Source: Aphelocoma coerulescens (Eukaryota > Chordata > Aves > Passeriformes > Corvidae). Taken from it: a stretch of 64,000 nucleotides of DNA. The stretch's first letter is position 1; every line of letters begins with the position of its first letter. The stretch covers positions 10,845,301 through 10,909,300 of the forward strand of contig NW_027184085.1 in the NCBI RefSeq assembly GCF_041296385.1, read 5' to 3'. Position numbers and translations under genes: made by a program. The notes beneath the pieces are model-generated. The model was given only the letters and a program-made list of their open reading frames with translations, was not told the origin of the DNA and made no database searches. Shown here in pieces: positions 1 through 14,638 of the stretch.

Positions 1-1409
1 CCTCATCTGGTCCCAGCAGCACAGAGGCAGGGACAGGAGAAGAGACACACACTGGCAGTGGCAAGGGACCACACTTCTGCTCCCACCAATAGCCCCCACC
101 TATGCAGAGCTGAGAGACGCATGTGGACACTGCCCAGGGCAAGGGAGTTGCACACACCATACAGACAGGAGCAGTGTCTGGCCTTGGCTGCATGGCATTC
201 ACACCTCCCATTTCTAAAACCCAAAGGATAGCCACCCTCGCCACAGACAAGGAAGCCCAGCTGAATCACATCCCCATCACAGGTGTGGAGAGAAGACAGG
301 CTGGATCATTTCAATTATGCTGGCACAGCACAAAACACACACACTTCTGCCCTGCATGTTGAGATGCTTCAGAAGCATATCTAGGGCTTTGGGAGAGCAA
401 CAAGCAGAGAAGGAACCTCCAAATACACTGCACATGTACAAAGGATGTGAACGGCTACACCAATTCCTCTCCCCTCCCAGAACAAACATCTGAACAGGAT
501 GACTTGAGGAGCTGCATAGCTTCTCCACACCTGAGGAACCCCCAGAGCTCTGATGGACATCCTGAACCTAGCAGATTTTGCAACTGCAGGCATCACAAAA
601 TCCTTTGGGATTTGCTGATGTATGGCTGTGCTAGCAGGGCAGAGCAGTGATGGTGCACTCAGACTGAAGAGATTTTGGACTCAAGCTTTACAGAGGTGCT
701 GATCTTACTGCAACTCCCACATCTGCATTTACAAGTCAGAGTAGACAGAAATACATGGCGCTTCTTGGATTTGGGTCCTAGAAACAGACTAATAACTATC
801 AAGGAGCCAAATTCTCTTTGTTCCTTGGTTAGCGGCAGAAGTGTACAACCATCCTGGCTCCAATTCGTTAGTTCATAGCTCTGCTGCAAACAGCCGTTTA
901 GCTGGATACACAGCCAAGTTCACAGATATAATTTCCAGTTACTAAACATATATACAAATATACTAAACAATTCCAAGTGGCTAGTTATCAGTTCAAAAAT
1001 TACAAAAATCTTGGCTGTAACAGGACAAAATGATACTAAGTTTCATATGGGCATTATCACCTGCAGTTACCCCATGACCCATGCTGTGTTACTGCTGTTC
1101 AGACACAGTCTCTCCCACCATGATGACTTCCCCCAGAATACATGCTCCTGGAAGCTCCAAATGTCGTCCTATGCAACTGCTTCCAGTTCCCAATGGCCCT
1201 CTGTGCAACTGATGTTTCACTGAGCACTTAAGAGGCAGGTTGAGTTTTACACCTCTTCTATGCTTTTACCAAAGAAGGCATCAGTTTCCCTTCCTCAGGA
1301 AGCCCAGAGGTGGATGTGCTCTTTCTGGATGACATATTGCTCCTACCAAGGTTTAAGACTCACTCCATACTGGAAAGCCCAAACAAGTTCACATTTGCAA
1401 AACATGGAG
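1..1409. other. Intronic stretch, no gene recognised
   Basis: This is mixed-composition sequence with short frames on both strands, none with a recognisable domain. I see no repeat family that I can name. An AT-rich patch (TATA/ATAC steps) lies near 940-975. Confidence 0.5.
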
Positions 1410-1549
1410 CAGAACCACAGAACACTCCGAGTTGGAAGTTTCCAACTTTCTGAGTTGGGAAGGACCCAGAAGGATCCTCGAGCATAACTCCTGGTCCTCC
1501 ACAGGACAGCCCCAAGAATTACACGATGTGCCTGAGAGCACTGTCCAAA
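1410..1549 (-). mobile_element. CR1 LINE fragment, 3' end
   Basis: The segment opens with a degenerate form of the avian CR1 3' terminus (AACCACAGAACACTCC GAGTTGG). It continues with hallmark CR1 wording in reverse orientation: GGACCCAGAAGGATC, CATAACTCCTGGTCCT and CAGGACAGCCCCAAGAAT. The terminal motif lies at the low-coordinate end, so the element is on the minus strand and 5'-truncated, as most avian CR1 copies are. A small palindrome (GTTGGAA-GT-TTCCAAC, 1431-1446) interrupts the usual GTTGGAAGGGACC motif, suggesting a short local insertion or duplication. Confidence 0.85.
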
Positions 1550-4500
1550 ATAAACCACCCAACTGGAAGGCATGCATGCCTCACACGAAGGAAGAAGGAA
1601 GAGGGTCAAAAGCCATCCACGTGTGACCCACATACAATGTGTGTGATGCTGCTGCCACTTCACCCTGCATTTTCAAATTTTGTCACTGTGTTTACACCTC
1701 ACCACCCTATTTCCAGGGCTTCCTGCTATCCTCCACGCTATTTTAGGATCACCCCTCTAAAACAACCTCTTTCTAAGCATCCAGCTCACATCCTTGCCTC
1801 TTCCTCCCTGCAAATCTTTTATCTAATTCTGCCCCCAGTTTCAAATCACACCAGGAAGCAGTGACAGCCAGGAACAGATTTAACCTGAGAGAAATGGTTT
1901 GTATCCAAAATTGAATGAGAAGTTCAGCACGGACTATATTCTTTACCATAATCTAGGATTTTTGCACAGACACAGCTGCCAGGGAGGATGCCACAAAAAT
2001 TTCCATTTGTGACTATGACAACCCTCTGATGCCAAGCTGACTGGTGGGAGGGCTGCAAGACCATGGGGGTCTGAATCTGCCCCCAGCCAGCACTGCTACA
2101 GGAGCACAGGGAAGTGCTAGTGGCAGGTACAGAATGCTTCTGGGAGGTGAGATCATCCTTTTGGGATAAAACTGCCTATTTTTCCCCCATGCAGAAATTA
2201 TCACAAATGCCCAAAAGGTAAAAGAACAAACATATCTCACTGAAATAGCTTTCATTCCAGCAGCAAAGTTTTACAATGTTATTTTAAATGGGGGGAGAAA
2301 TAAAAAAAATAAAACAAAATAACAATCTCTGCAACATTGTTTTGGCAAATCACATTATTTAGGTTTCAACATTAGTTGTAATTCCCAATGTACCTCTTTC
2401 CACTGAGAAGTGAGGGTTTGGATGTCTGCAAGCGATGAAAATGAGAGCCAGAAAATTTAATCAAGTCTATTTTACAGCAGGAAGCAGTATGCTAGGTTAG
2501 AAAAGACTTATTTCCAAAGCTACTGCAGGCTCACTTGAGCTCCTGAGAGGAGCCCTATTAAGAGAGAGGCCAGGCTGCAAATAACCCTGCAACGGCTGGG
2601 GGGCAGATAGGGAAGAACAAATTCACAGCTCTGAGATTTATTTGAGGGGGCCAATTCTAGCAGCAAGTGCTACTGGCCTTCAGAAGACTGCTCAGCTTTG
2701 AGCATTTTCCAGGATTCTTCCTAATACTGAAAATGGTAGCTACTTAAATCAACTGTTTCCTTCCTTCCGGGGGGAGCAATGTCTGTTATTCAGCATCCCC
2801 AGATCTTGAAATTTGACTACAAAGCTCACAAAGCCAGAAACATGTATTTGAGATGAGAAAATCAGCTCTCCACTAACAGCAAAATAGAAAACCAAACCCT
2901 CCATTGGAGCAGGGGAGAAGCTGGAAAGTATGATCTGACAACACTGCAAGAAACCTTAACAGCTGGGAAAGAGCCTGAACTCATACAAATGTACCCCCAA
3001 AATACATTACTTTTTGTGACATCAGGACGGCTAGGCCCAAAGAAGAGAGGAAAAGGAGTGAATTTTCCACAGGTGGTGAGATTCTCAACACGCCCGGGCA
3101 ATGCCGTCACCCAACAAACACCACGGTGCTCACAGGCTGCCCTGACTCAGCCCTCCCTGCCAGGCCATCAGCGTCTCCTCTCACTTGCACCCACTCTCAC
3201 AAAGGATAATTTTGCCTTTTGAGGGCCATCGCCCGCGGGGACAGGAGGTTTATTTAGCTATTTAACATCACTGTTTTGCTCTCTGCGGTGGGGACTGGCT
3301 GTGCACACAGTAAATCCTGGGGATGAACTGCTTTCAGCTCTGACTATGGGCTTGCTGAACCGTGCTTCCCCTGCGTGCTGCGACAGGTTTCCAACCATAA
3401 TAACCCTGCACAAAGCACCATCTCTGCTCAACAGCTTCCGTCAGTCACACCAAACCCTTCCTCTCTCCCACTGCCTAAACACATCTTTGATATTCCTGCC
3501 GTTTGGCCAGAATAAAGGACTCGCCCTTTCTGAAACAAGCAAACCGTGCTGATACTCATTCAGTTTTACAATTCCCTGTGAGAACAAACATTTCCCAATG
3601 AGCTGCCCAATTACAGGGCTGAGGTTACCTCTGCCCAGCAAGTGCACTGCTTTGAATTCAGTCACTTCACCGAGGGATGCTCAGGATTCCCAGGCGGAAG
3701 CAGATCCGCAGCAGAAGAGCAGCATTTACCAACTTGCTGAGGCTGTGACTGATCCAGGTGTCATGCCCGCTCAGGTGACAACTGTCCCCAGGATGCCACC
3801 TCCACTGACACTGCACTTCCCCAAGATCCAATGCTCAAGCGAATTTAGGAATTACAGCAGGTCTCTGCAACAAAACAGCCTGCAAAGGCAGGAATTGGAC
3901 TATACCAGATATATACATGTGCTTATCTGCCTGTAGGGAGTTTGCCTCTTGGATCCTCACATAAACCAGCTTCTAATTACATCCTCACTTTCTGTTTTTA
4001 CCACAGTGAGTTTGAAGGCAGCCAAAAGGGAGAATTAAGGAACACACATGGCAGTAGCCATAAACATTTCCTAACTTTCACTTGGTTTTGCAACACAAAC
4101 AAGACAGACATGCCCTCCTCGGAGGGCCCATGGATTAGAGCTTGCAGATGACGTCAACTTCCCAACAAATGCTTTGCACACAGTGTAGTTTCTGGATTTA
4201 ATACAGATTTTGCACGCTGTTGTAACCGCTCTCCAACTACAAAACACACAAGCAAGCCCTCTGGTAGGCCACAATGGGGATTAAAATCACAGAAATTGCC
4301 TTGGGACAGTCCCCACTAGCACCCCTGAAAGTGGAGATTATTTCAACAGTCAGGAGGGTAGATGGGATTCTGCCTTCTTCACATAACTGGCTTTTCCCAG
4401 CACCAAATCAATCTTCCCCTGCTGCTTCTACAGCCAAAACTCATCAGGATTTGCCTCAAGTTGTAGCTTCATTAGATGCTGCCAAATATTGCCAGGTGCA

Positions 4501-7500
4501 ATTCAACTTGGAACATGACAGCAGAGTTAAATACTTTTTTTTTTTTTTAATTAAAACATTGGAGATAGCAAGTTCTCATGCTTCATCCCTTGTCAGGATA
4601 CCACCCCACAACTTTTCTGCCCAACTTTTTTCCGCTTCACACTTCCATCAAACCATGACAACAGGGAGGGTTGTTCACTGATTTGTGCTCCTCGTGGACT
4701 CAGGAGAGGGACTGCCCGCAGCTCTGACCTGGCCTCTGTGAACAGGAGCTGATCCAAAAGGTGACTGCAGGTGCACCAGCCCAGTGACCAGTCAGGACCA
4801 AATCTACGACCACAGAAGCAGGTAAGGGCAGGCATCACTGCACTCCATCCCAGCTGAGAGGAGTCCCTGGCACAAACACTGGGACAGCCGGGGGACAGTC
4901 CCATAGGAGAGGCATCACCCAGAGCTACAGAGCCCATTGGGGTTGCTGCCCAGCAGCTCCTGGAAATGCTTGGTGCTGTGGTACCAAAGGCATTACACCC
5001 CTGGGAGCCCAGCGAAGAGCTGTGCCAGATGGTGAGGAGGTGCAGCACCAGTCCTGCTCACCCTGCACATTGCAGAAGGTAAGATGGCCAGGGGCATCCC
5101 TTCCCCTCCAGCTGCCAGACCCCGGGGCTAGGAAGGGTCTGTTTTGCTGTTGGGGCATTGCTGGCACAAGCCAGAGTCAAGGGAATTAAGCATCCATCAG
5201 TCTGCACTGAGGCTGTACTTCCCAATGCATCACACCATCAGCTTCATCATTCAAAGTGGCACAAAACAGGAATGACTGCCCTTTTTTTTTCTTTTTTTTT
5301 TTTTCCTTTTTTTTAGATTTTATGATCCACCCAGAAATCTGCAGCTCTGCCATGAGACAGACCAGCACCACGTCACAAGAAATCCCCTGTAAGCCTTTTG
5401 ATGACTTTCATCTATTATTCACTTACCGCAAATCCTTGCCATTAACAAACTGCACTAAGGGAATCCGAACTTTCAAAGCCACAAATCTCCTAATAACTAT
5501 GGCCGCTTTATACATGCCTTAGGATTAGCTATGTCATCTGGTTAGAAACTCAAAGCTGCTCTTCATTATTGGATCCAACCTGCCTGCAAACAGAGAACAT
5601 AATACTGCCCCTGATTTCAATGATGCAGAGGCAGTCATTACATGACATCCTCCTCCTGGACACATCCAGCCCAGTGGCACACATTTATGCCGTGCTGCTG
5701 TGCCAAAGACCCAGAAACCTCCCTCGAGCACACTGACACCAACCCTGGCAGACGTCGCAGGAGTAAACTTGACTCCAAGCACACTCAGGCTTCACACTGG
5801 CTCCTAGTATGCAAACCAAAGGCAGTTTTACAGCTATCTGCTCTGTAAATTAAGAATGCCTTTAGTTGCTTTGAAAAATAAGAGCTTATTTAGTCAATAC
5901 ATTGGCTTCTTCAAAGAGCCTTCAAACTAATTAGCCATACTGAGTTACTATGAAAATACAGAGCTTACACTCAATACTCTTGATGATAACAGAGCTGGTG
6001 CTGTGGTACTGAAGCTATAGAATTAGCACAAACTTCATCAGATGCATTTTCCTATATGCTCCAAATTATATTTCAAACTGAATATTTTCCTTTCCTGCGG
6101 TGGATGTGGGAATTCACTTAATTCATTTGTAAGTTCAAAGCAATAATGATTTTTAGCCCATGTGCAGATCAAAAGTTTGAATATTCAACAGTGACAGATA
6201 GCGTGAGGGGATGGAAGACAGACACACAAGAGAAGACGCTGAAAACAAAAACAAAAGCTCCAGTAAAAAAAGTAAAGCGGGTAGAAAAAATAGTTGCTGT
6301 ACTACAGATGGGCAGTACAGCTGTTCCAGTTCAACTTTTACAGGACACAGAAGCGGGGATTGCTTAATTTAATGCAAAGGGCACAGTAGCCAAACGCAAA
6401 CCTTCCCTTATAGATGCATATAGGCTGTCAAGCAAAACAAAGTTTACAAACCCCCACAAGACATGCAAAGGGCAGAGAAGCAGACTGCAAGGTTCACAAA
6501 TTTTAATTCCAAGAGTTCCTGCCATCCCTGCTTCTTAAAGAGCAGGTTTACTTGGCAGATAAGCCTTTGCTTCTTAAAAAAAAAAAAAATCAAAAAAGTA
6601 AAGAAAGTCAAAGGCAACAGCATCATAGGAAAAGAAATTTCCCTTCCCATTCTGACTTCCATTTATCTGCTTTACATGCAGGTTTACTTACAGCAGAGAC
6701 CAGCAGGGATGCATCCGAGGGCTCAGCAGCACCGGCACTCCCTACAGCCCCAATCCCCCTTCCTCTCCTGCTCCTCCTCCGCTCTCCGCCCCACCCAAAG
6801 CACCCAGCTCTTCCACCAGCTCTTCCAGCTCACTTCCTTCCCCAAGGGAATTGACACCTCTTGCTCCAAAGGTGTAACAAATCATAATTCTGAATTTCAG
6901 GGCAGAACCTGGCAGCAGCTAAAGGGAGGAGAAAAAAAGGCAAGTTCTGACAGGGGAAGGGGGAGGAACTAGAAATTACCATTACAAATCATCACAACAA
7001 CTTTGTTATTAGTTTATAACATGTCATATAGCTGGTTTCCTTCCCCTCCTCTTCCTACACTTTCACTGACTGTATTGATTGGACTTGTCAGCATGTTCTC
7101 ACGTAAGACTGAATTCAATTAAATGAAATACAACCAACAAGCCAGCAGGTATGCAATGTTTGCCTAAAAAAAAATCAAGTAGCAACACGTGTAGACAGCC
7201 AGTGTAACCTGAAAGGAGGATGCTCTGTAATGTATTTAGTAACTGCTATCTTCACAGAAAAAGCCAGAAGCAGACTTTAACCAGCAATTCTCTGCAAGTG
7301 TCAGGACAGCAGTAGAGCAGAACAACTACTGAATCTTATTTCACACATCGGATCAGAGTTTAATCTGAGCAGCAGCCACATAAATCCAGAGGGGCTCTAT
7401 TAAAAACCAGTGCAATGACTCATCCCACAGGGAAAAGCATAAATTCAAACTCTGGGCATCTATATATTTCTTAAGAAAGCCTTTTGTTTAGCAACAAGAA

Positions 7501-10500
7501 TTTTTTGCTTGGACAAGCAGGGGGCTGGATCACATCCTTGTGGCAGGACATTTCTGCTCCTTTAGCAACATAGAAGGGCATTAAGACAGCCCACATGCAA
7601 AGCTGAGGCTGTACATGTGTATGCCAAGCAACTCTGCCATGGGCACTTTCATACAGTGCTATTTTCAATCCTCCCTGGCCAATGCAACCCTACAACAGCC
7701 CTAGTCTGTCCTCTGTCCTCATCCACACCCACCTCTAGCAGTAAAACCCTGACAAACCCTCACCCTCCCCAAAAGTCAATGAGCATTTTGCCGCCTGCCC
7801 TGCAAGACCAGGATTTCCTTCCCAGAGCACAGTGATGGCTCAGAGCCACAGCTGCTTCTTCACAGCCCTTCAAAAAGCTGTGCCAAGAAGAGCACAGTGT
7901 CTTTTTTTAGAGACACATCCCCGTTCATCAGGAGGCACAAGACTCTCCTTCCTGCCAGCCAGGACAGGAGCCCTCAGCCACAACACCCAGCACAGCAATA
8001 ACTGCCCCAAGGACTTCCAGCTTCCACTTTCTTCTCACTTAATACGAACCGTCTGCAGCAAGGAGGTTTTGGGTCCACCCGCTCCCTACCAGCCAAAATT
8101 AAAGCAGTTTAGCATAATACCAGCTTCTTTGAAGACAGAAACATCCAACACCACCACCACTTCCCCAAGGCCCTTGTGTTCAATGAATAAGTTGATTTGT
8201 GGGTCCCATTTGTTGGTGTTTACTCAGATGAGAAGCACCAAAACACATGGTCTCTGTTGGCTGTGCTCGTGGAAGTAATACACATCAGATAATCTCAGCA
8301 AAAAAGAAGAGACACTTCAGCGACCACACGCACCCCAGAAACAAAAGACCCACAATCGTCATTGTGCCCCGTTTCCATGACAATGACAGCACCATCCCCA
8401 TTATGCACTAGGAATGAGGTATTAAAAACAAAAACAGGAAAATACCAAAACCAAAGGATGGGCACCTGTTGATTATCTCCTTTTTCTTTGGTGCTATCTT
8501 GATGCCAAGGCGCTACTAACAGCTTCATCTGTTATATGCAAAAATCTTAAAATTAGACTGCTACAGCCTTTTCTCTGAAATATTGTGGCAGTTGCTCTGC
8601 CATGAACAATTTTTCTTTGTCTGGGATATTTGCTCTCACACTGATCAAACATAGAAACACATACACATACAAAAATTCTGCAGTGTGCTGGGCAACTGAG
8701 TTGATTACCAGCAGTTCAAGTGCCAGGTCAAAGTCTGGGGTCTGGATGATTAACAAAATACATGTTAAATCTAAAATGCTACAGGATGTAAAGCTTGGCA
8801 TGAAATGCAAGACAGTGATGTAGATGTTAATAAAAGTTACAAGATATTTAAAAATCAAACAAAATGGTTATCCAAACCATTATAGTTATCAAAATGGTTA
8901 TCAAACTCCAGAAGTTTGATTAAATCAGATGTTTTCTACTAGATTTTGCACTTTTCTTGTACATATATAAAACATGCATACTCCATGGAGGTAAACAGAA
9001 AGCCCTTTAGTACCTTGAAAGCACTGAGCCAGCACTGGCTCTACCTTCTCATAATGCGGTTTGCAAATCTGAGTTTCATTTGACCAAGCAGAATCGCCCT
9101 GCTACAGCTGTTACTGCATTTTTCATGTAAGATGCCACATATTCCCGAAACCAGAGCTGGCCTAAGCTGCCTGTGACACAAGAAAGCAAGAGGGGACAAG
9201 GGGCAGCACTGTACTCACAAAGCCCTTCTTGTAGTGGCTGTGACTAAAGTCCCTCATTTTGGGGAAGTTTTTGGCACAGACCCTATGGAAACATGCTGGC
9301 TAACAGCAGAGGAAGGTGCTGTCAGCTCTCCACATGCCCCTGGCCCTTGAAAATCCTAGCCTACCCCCCAGTTTAGGCGTTAGCCCTCCTCTCCGAATGT
9401 TTTTCTCCTCAATCCCCCCAGCATTTTCACTTTTGTTTTGCAAAGAAACAGAGGCACAAGTTCTTTCCCTCCCTAGTTCTAAATACATCAGTGGATGTCA
9501 GAGTTTCAAGGCAGCTCCTTGTTCAAGGCAAGGAGAACGTAAAGCCAAAGCATGAGGCCAACTATTTCATCAATACTCTTGATTTAATTAGCTTTGGACT
9601 ATGCTTGAAGTTGATGCCTTAGAGGAGTTGCCACAGGCAAAACTCAGTTTGCAAGATGGATTGCTTTCACCATCTGAGAAATAAAAAAAAGATCTAAACC
9701 TTGGAGGGACTGAGGACAATTTACCACCTGGACAGACCTGCCTTCAGCAAAGCAACAGTCATCTAACTTACCTAACAGTTGAACTCCTAAAAAGAAAAGA
9801 GCTATCACACCAAATTTATTTATGTATTTTGTGCCATTTCACTTTCATTTTTCAACTTACTTACTACATTCTACTTATCTTCCTTCTGTATCTTCCTAAG
9901 TCAGTTCTTTGGACAAGAAGCCAGTATTGCCCAGCAGCCTTCAGAATACTTCCAGCTCTCTCCAAAATGGGTCACAAAAGCCATTTGCTGCACATAAAAG
10001 CTTGTTACCTCCTCCAGTTCATGCAATTTTAAAAATCAAGACCATGATGCATATATATGAAACAGAGCTGTGAACAGAGCACACCAATATCTCACAAATA
10101 TCTACCATATTTTAAGGTCTATTTACACTTGCCAATATACATATATTAATTGTAATGTATTGGATTTGGACCAGAAGCTAAAAGCCAGGACATGAGGCTT
10201 GAAGTTGCAGTCTGGATACAAGTCCAAACTTGGCAGTATAAACTCATATATAATCATCATTATTCAAGCTCAATGAAGGGAGGGCAGACCTTAAATCCCT
10301 CTTAGATTTACTGACTTACTGATTTACTCAGTTTATTAATTTCTTTTGTACCTTTACTGATCCTGTAACAAGGAATTCAAAATGGAGGTCCTTACCCTAA
10401 GGAAATCATGACTGCAGCTTTATATCATTAATGACACCGCTAAGACGGGTCAAGCACCCCTGCAGACTCAAGTGCCAGACCCTGCATTTCATCCCCAAAT

Positions 10501-12479
10501 GAGCAGTGAAGCCTGCAGTGGAAACTGAGTGGAAGTCAGGAGCTGGCAAGTGTCTCCCCACCCATCCCGTCTGTACCCTTTTACACAGTCAGCTAACACA
10601 TCCTTGGCACCCATATCACAGTTTTCTCACTGCTGGTCAAAAATATGCATGACAGAGAGCAGTTAATGAGTTCAATGTGAAATAAATTAAATCACGACCT
10701 CACAGCATCAACAGTGCATTAATCTCTTACACCAAAGCTGTGCAAGGATACAGCTGCAAGACCAGAGCTCTACAGGCACTTGATTCACAGCTACCGACAT
10801 TGAGGGCAAGCCCAGCTTTTGGATGTGCTCCACTCTGCAGCAGCCAGGACCACGCACAACCTGGATCCCTGAAACTCAGCTCCATCTTTTGTCTTTGACA
10901 CCATCTGAGGAGCACCAGGAGCAGACCCACAGCTCCCAGGGCTGACCTTTAATCTTCTCACAGGAGGGCAGGCAAGGTGTGAGTACAGCCCTGTGAACAG
11001 CTCTGGTCTCAAAGACATGCTGAGATGAACAGATACAAAGATGTGACTGAGAAAACATAGGGACATCTGCAGTTCTGCCAGGGTCCTGACTACCAGCTCT
11101 CCTTCCAAATGATCAAGGGGAAAAAACACAGATCCCACATGCTACAGGAAGTGTTGTCACTGGATTAGCTGCCAGTTTTAGTCAGACCAAAGTTTTCAGT
11201 GTTTGGAAAATGAGAAGCTCTTAAGCACCTCCAGTTCATCTGACCAGGGCTAATGTAGGTAGGCTGTGGATCAGCTGGGCTCTGCCCTCACCAAATCCAG
11301 CAGGAGGAGAGCTCTGCCAGGCAGCCAACAAGGCTGGAGGCAGGACACCCACCATGGCCACTGCTGCCTACACCTGCCTGTACAAGAGCAGACTCGGAAA
11401 TAATCAATCACCTTTCATTTTCAGGGTCACACATCATCTTTACTGCCAAGCAGGTGGTAAGGTCAAACTACAACTAGGGAAAAGGCAGTTAAAGGAAAGG
11501 GAAAAAAAGAGAGAGACCCTCCCTAGTAACTAAATGAAGGTAATAAAAACAGTACCTGATCCATAAAGTGAGAAATGGGACCACTGGAGGAGGAGTGGGG
11601 GGCCAGGAATCACAGCCAACCTCTGAAGTCCAGAGAACGTGGGAAAACCCAACTATTTCAAACTTGCCTAGCACATAAGAATTCCTTTTGTCTGCATTAA
11701 AAGCTGCACTGCTTTCACCACCAACATGACCAGCAGTTACAAAAGGAGAGATCTCAACAGTAAAATGCTGAACTATGCCATGCCAAAAGGCTGCTGTCCC
11801 ACGCCAGCAATATTCAGAGCTGGACCGTGCTGCCCGCTCACAAGCCACAGCCACTGTCCACAGGACAGAAAAAAAGCTGTGTCACTACTCTGTATGCAGA
11901 AAAAGAGACAATAGCTCCCATAAAAAGCCATGCAAAGCTTTTTAGTGAGATTTCTGGTCTGGGATCTGATATGATCCACTCCTTAAAGCTTTAATCAGCT
12001 GTGCAGTCAGTTGGCACACCACCATTTTAATATTAACCCTTTTAATTATCCATGTGAGCACTCTTCCCCAGCCCCAGGAAGAAGGGCACTGACCCCACAC
12101 TCTGTCCCGTATCCTTCGAGAATACCAGAACATTTTGGTACAAGGTACCACATCTGTATGGGAAATCAGCAGAAACTGCCCTCATCCCAAGTCCTTGGGC
12201 TTTTCTGCATGCCTGTTTTTACTCCACAGATCTCTTCACAGTCTTGCTAGTGGCCAAGAAAGCTGCTTGACCACAGCAGCTGGGCAGGATGAGTCAGGGC
12301 ACATGAATGTCTTTTAACCCCTCTGCACCTGTGCACTGAGAGTACTGGCTGCTCAGCTGAACACAGCTGGGATTAGCTCTCTCCCATGGAGGAAAACTCA
12401 TGCATTCCCAGGCAAGGTCAAACCTTCCTAATTCTCAACACCCTTCAGCAAGGTTCAAATGAAAAAAAAAATCTAAAAA

Positions 12480-12500
12480 AGAGAGAGAGAGAGTGAGACA
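12480..12500. repeat. GA-rich microsatellite
   Basis: A run of GA dinucleotides (AGAGAGAGAGAGAG then TGAGA) follows an A-rich tract. It is short and imperfect, and likely polymorphic in length. Confidence 0.8.
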
Positions 12501-14601
12501 GACAAGCCCCAAACACAAAGTAGACTTTCCAAATGACTGACAGAGAAATGCAGCCATCAGAGCACAAAACATGTTGTGATAGCACGGCACATAATACGAT
12601 ATAAATCGAGCACACACCAGAGCCTCAGCCGGCTTTGTGCTTTGCAGAGCCCGCAACTTTTGAATTCAATAAAATAATAAGCACCCTGACCTTAATGCAG
12701 TCATCAACGCTAAATAAAGCCAAGCACAGTTGTGCTCCTTTGATCAGTCTTTTCATAAAGGCAGTATAAATAGTATTGCTGCTTTTCCATATCCTAAGAG
12801 GCTTTTACATTTGAAAAGTGTTACATGGGCACACCAGGAAAATAAGTAGTGTTTTGTTTCTTTCTCCTTTTGGGCTTTTTGTTGTTGTTGTTGCTTTTCA
12901 AACTGCAGAGAGAAAAGTTAAACAATCAACTCCCAGTGATCCAAACAATGAGTTTACATAAGGGTTTACAAAATGAAAAAGCAAGTTACTCCACATTCAG
13001 ATACTCTGTGGTCCTGCCAAGTGTCTCAACAGACTAATGTCCTCTGAGACACAGACTTGTGCTATAACATTTCTGGCCAAAGCCATTTGAATTTTAAAAG
13101 ACAAATACAAAGAGAGAGAACCACAGTCAGCTGCACAGCACTGATCCCTGCTCTGAAGTAAACTGCAGGATTTGGTTTGCTTCAGTCAGTGTTTCTGCTT
13201 CCTTGCCAGCATTAGGAAGGCAGGTATCAACCTGACTGTTCTATAGCCTCAAGGATTTTAGCAGCCTGCTCCATTACCTGGCCCACATTAGCTCAAAGAG
13301 CATCCTGCATGTCCCTGTGGCTGTCAGCAAGGCAGGACTCCCATGCTAACCTGGTCCCTTGGCCATGTTCAGCACAGTGTCTGCAAGCTTTTGGCAACTC
13401 CAGCCTCTCCATAAATACCAGCCCCCAGTGATGCCAGTCAGCTTAGGTCCTCCAGCCAAGCTGCTTTCTTTCCACACAGTCTTTCCACAGGTTTTCACAA
13501 CGCCCCAGTAATTCAATTAGCATTGGGGGAAAATTAGCAAGGCATTCAACTTCTAGTTTTGCATCTTAAAACCTAATGTGGATGTGTGTGTGTTTTTTAG
13601 CCAAGGATTATAGCCTGGCCTCGCGTATGCTGTGCAGTAGTGTGACCCAGCTTTTTCACATTTAACTCATTTCTCCTAATAAGTGAAAAAAATATTTCTT
13701 TCTGTAGCAATTAATATTACAGCCATCCAGTTGATGCAGACATGACCCAGAAAGAAGTCATCATGAAGGTGGTATTTTAAAATACTACCATGTACAGAAA
13801 TCAAATTTAATCACAAATGGGAGATCTTTTACACTTACTGTGACTAAATACATTGGCCCTTACCAGGGAGTATTGAAGCCTGTGACACTGCTCCATGTTT
13901 TGATCCAAGACAACCACAGGCTACTCAGAGACCCAATGGCACACAACAGTGAAAAACCTTCAGACACTGCAATACCACTGATCTTTAGAAAGTCAGGAAA
14001 ACAATACAAATAATCCTGGGTAAATCACACAAAAAGAGCACGGGAACAAATCTGGGTTTCCACATCTCAGGTACCTGAGTGCCCTGTCTACTCAGGCTAA
14101 CTTGACAGCACATCAAGGGTCTGAAATGAACACTTGAATCCTTTCTTGCCCCAATGGCTTAAGGCAGCATCAAGACAATATGGAAAGAAGGAAGTTATTT
14201 CCCCTCATTCTTCAAATGCCTCTGTGTTTCCATATTCTCCATCTCATTTTCTCACTTTTCCACCCCAGCCACAAGTTTTACACAAAATGTGAGGGTCCAA
14301 AACATAATGACAGAAAAAATAACCTACAAAGTATATGAAGTCCCCAGCCCCAGACTCAGATTAGAGGGGATACATTGCTGAAAGCAGCCCTGTACAACCG
14401 CAACTCAGCCACAAGTCTAGCTGAGAAAACTTCTCTCCAGAGCAGAATTTCAGAGATGCACAGCCCCAAGAGCTGCCTATCATGCCTTTTGGGAGCTCAC
14501 TTCACCCTCTACTTTTGGGGAATCATCCTTTCAAAATGCAAGTCCCAAGAGGTTTTTTTTCCCTAAGAGCGATTTTTCCATTGTCAGTCCTTAACAATGC
14601 T

Positions 14602-14638
14602 ATTTTTTTTCTTTTTTTTTATTTTTTATTTTTTTTAC
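14602..14638. repeat. T-rich low-complexity tract
   Basis: Runs of 8-10 T are separated by single A or C bases. The tract is simple sequence and accounts for the poly-Phe stretch in the overlapping plus-strand frame. Confidence 0.85.

Noticed and set aside
4593..5167. Possible exons near 4.8-5.1 kb, with plus-strand donors (GCAG|GTAAGG at about 4820, GAAG|GTAAGA at about 5078) and a 151-codon minus frame
   Set aside because: The donors and the long frame are on opposite strands, and no matching acceptor or recognisable protein was found. Several good donor matches are expected by chance in 64 kb.
6463..6972. 169-codon plus-strand frame
   Set aside because: It runs through a poly-A tract (Lys run) and a C/T-rich patch (Ser/Pro/Leu run), with no recognisable family or splice context.
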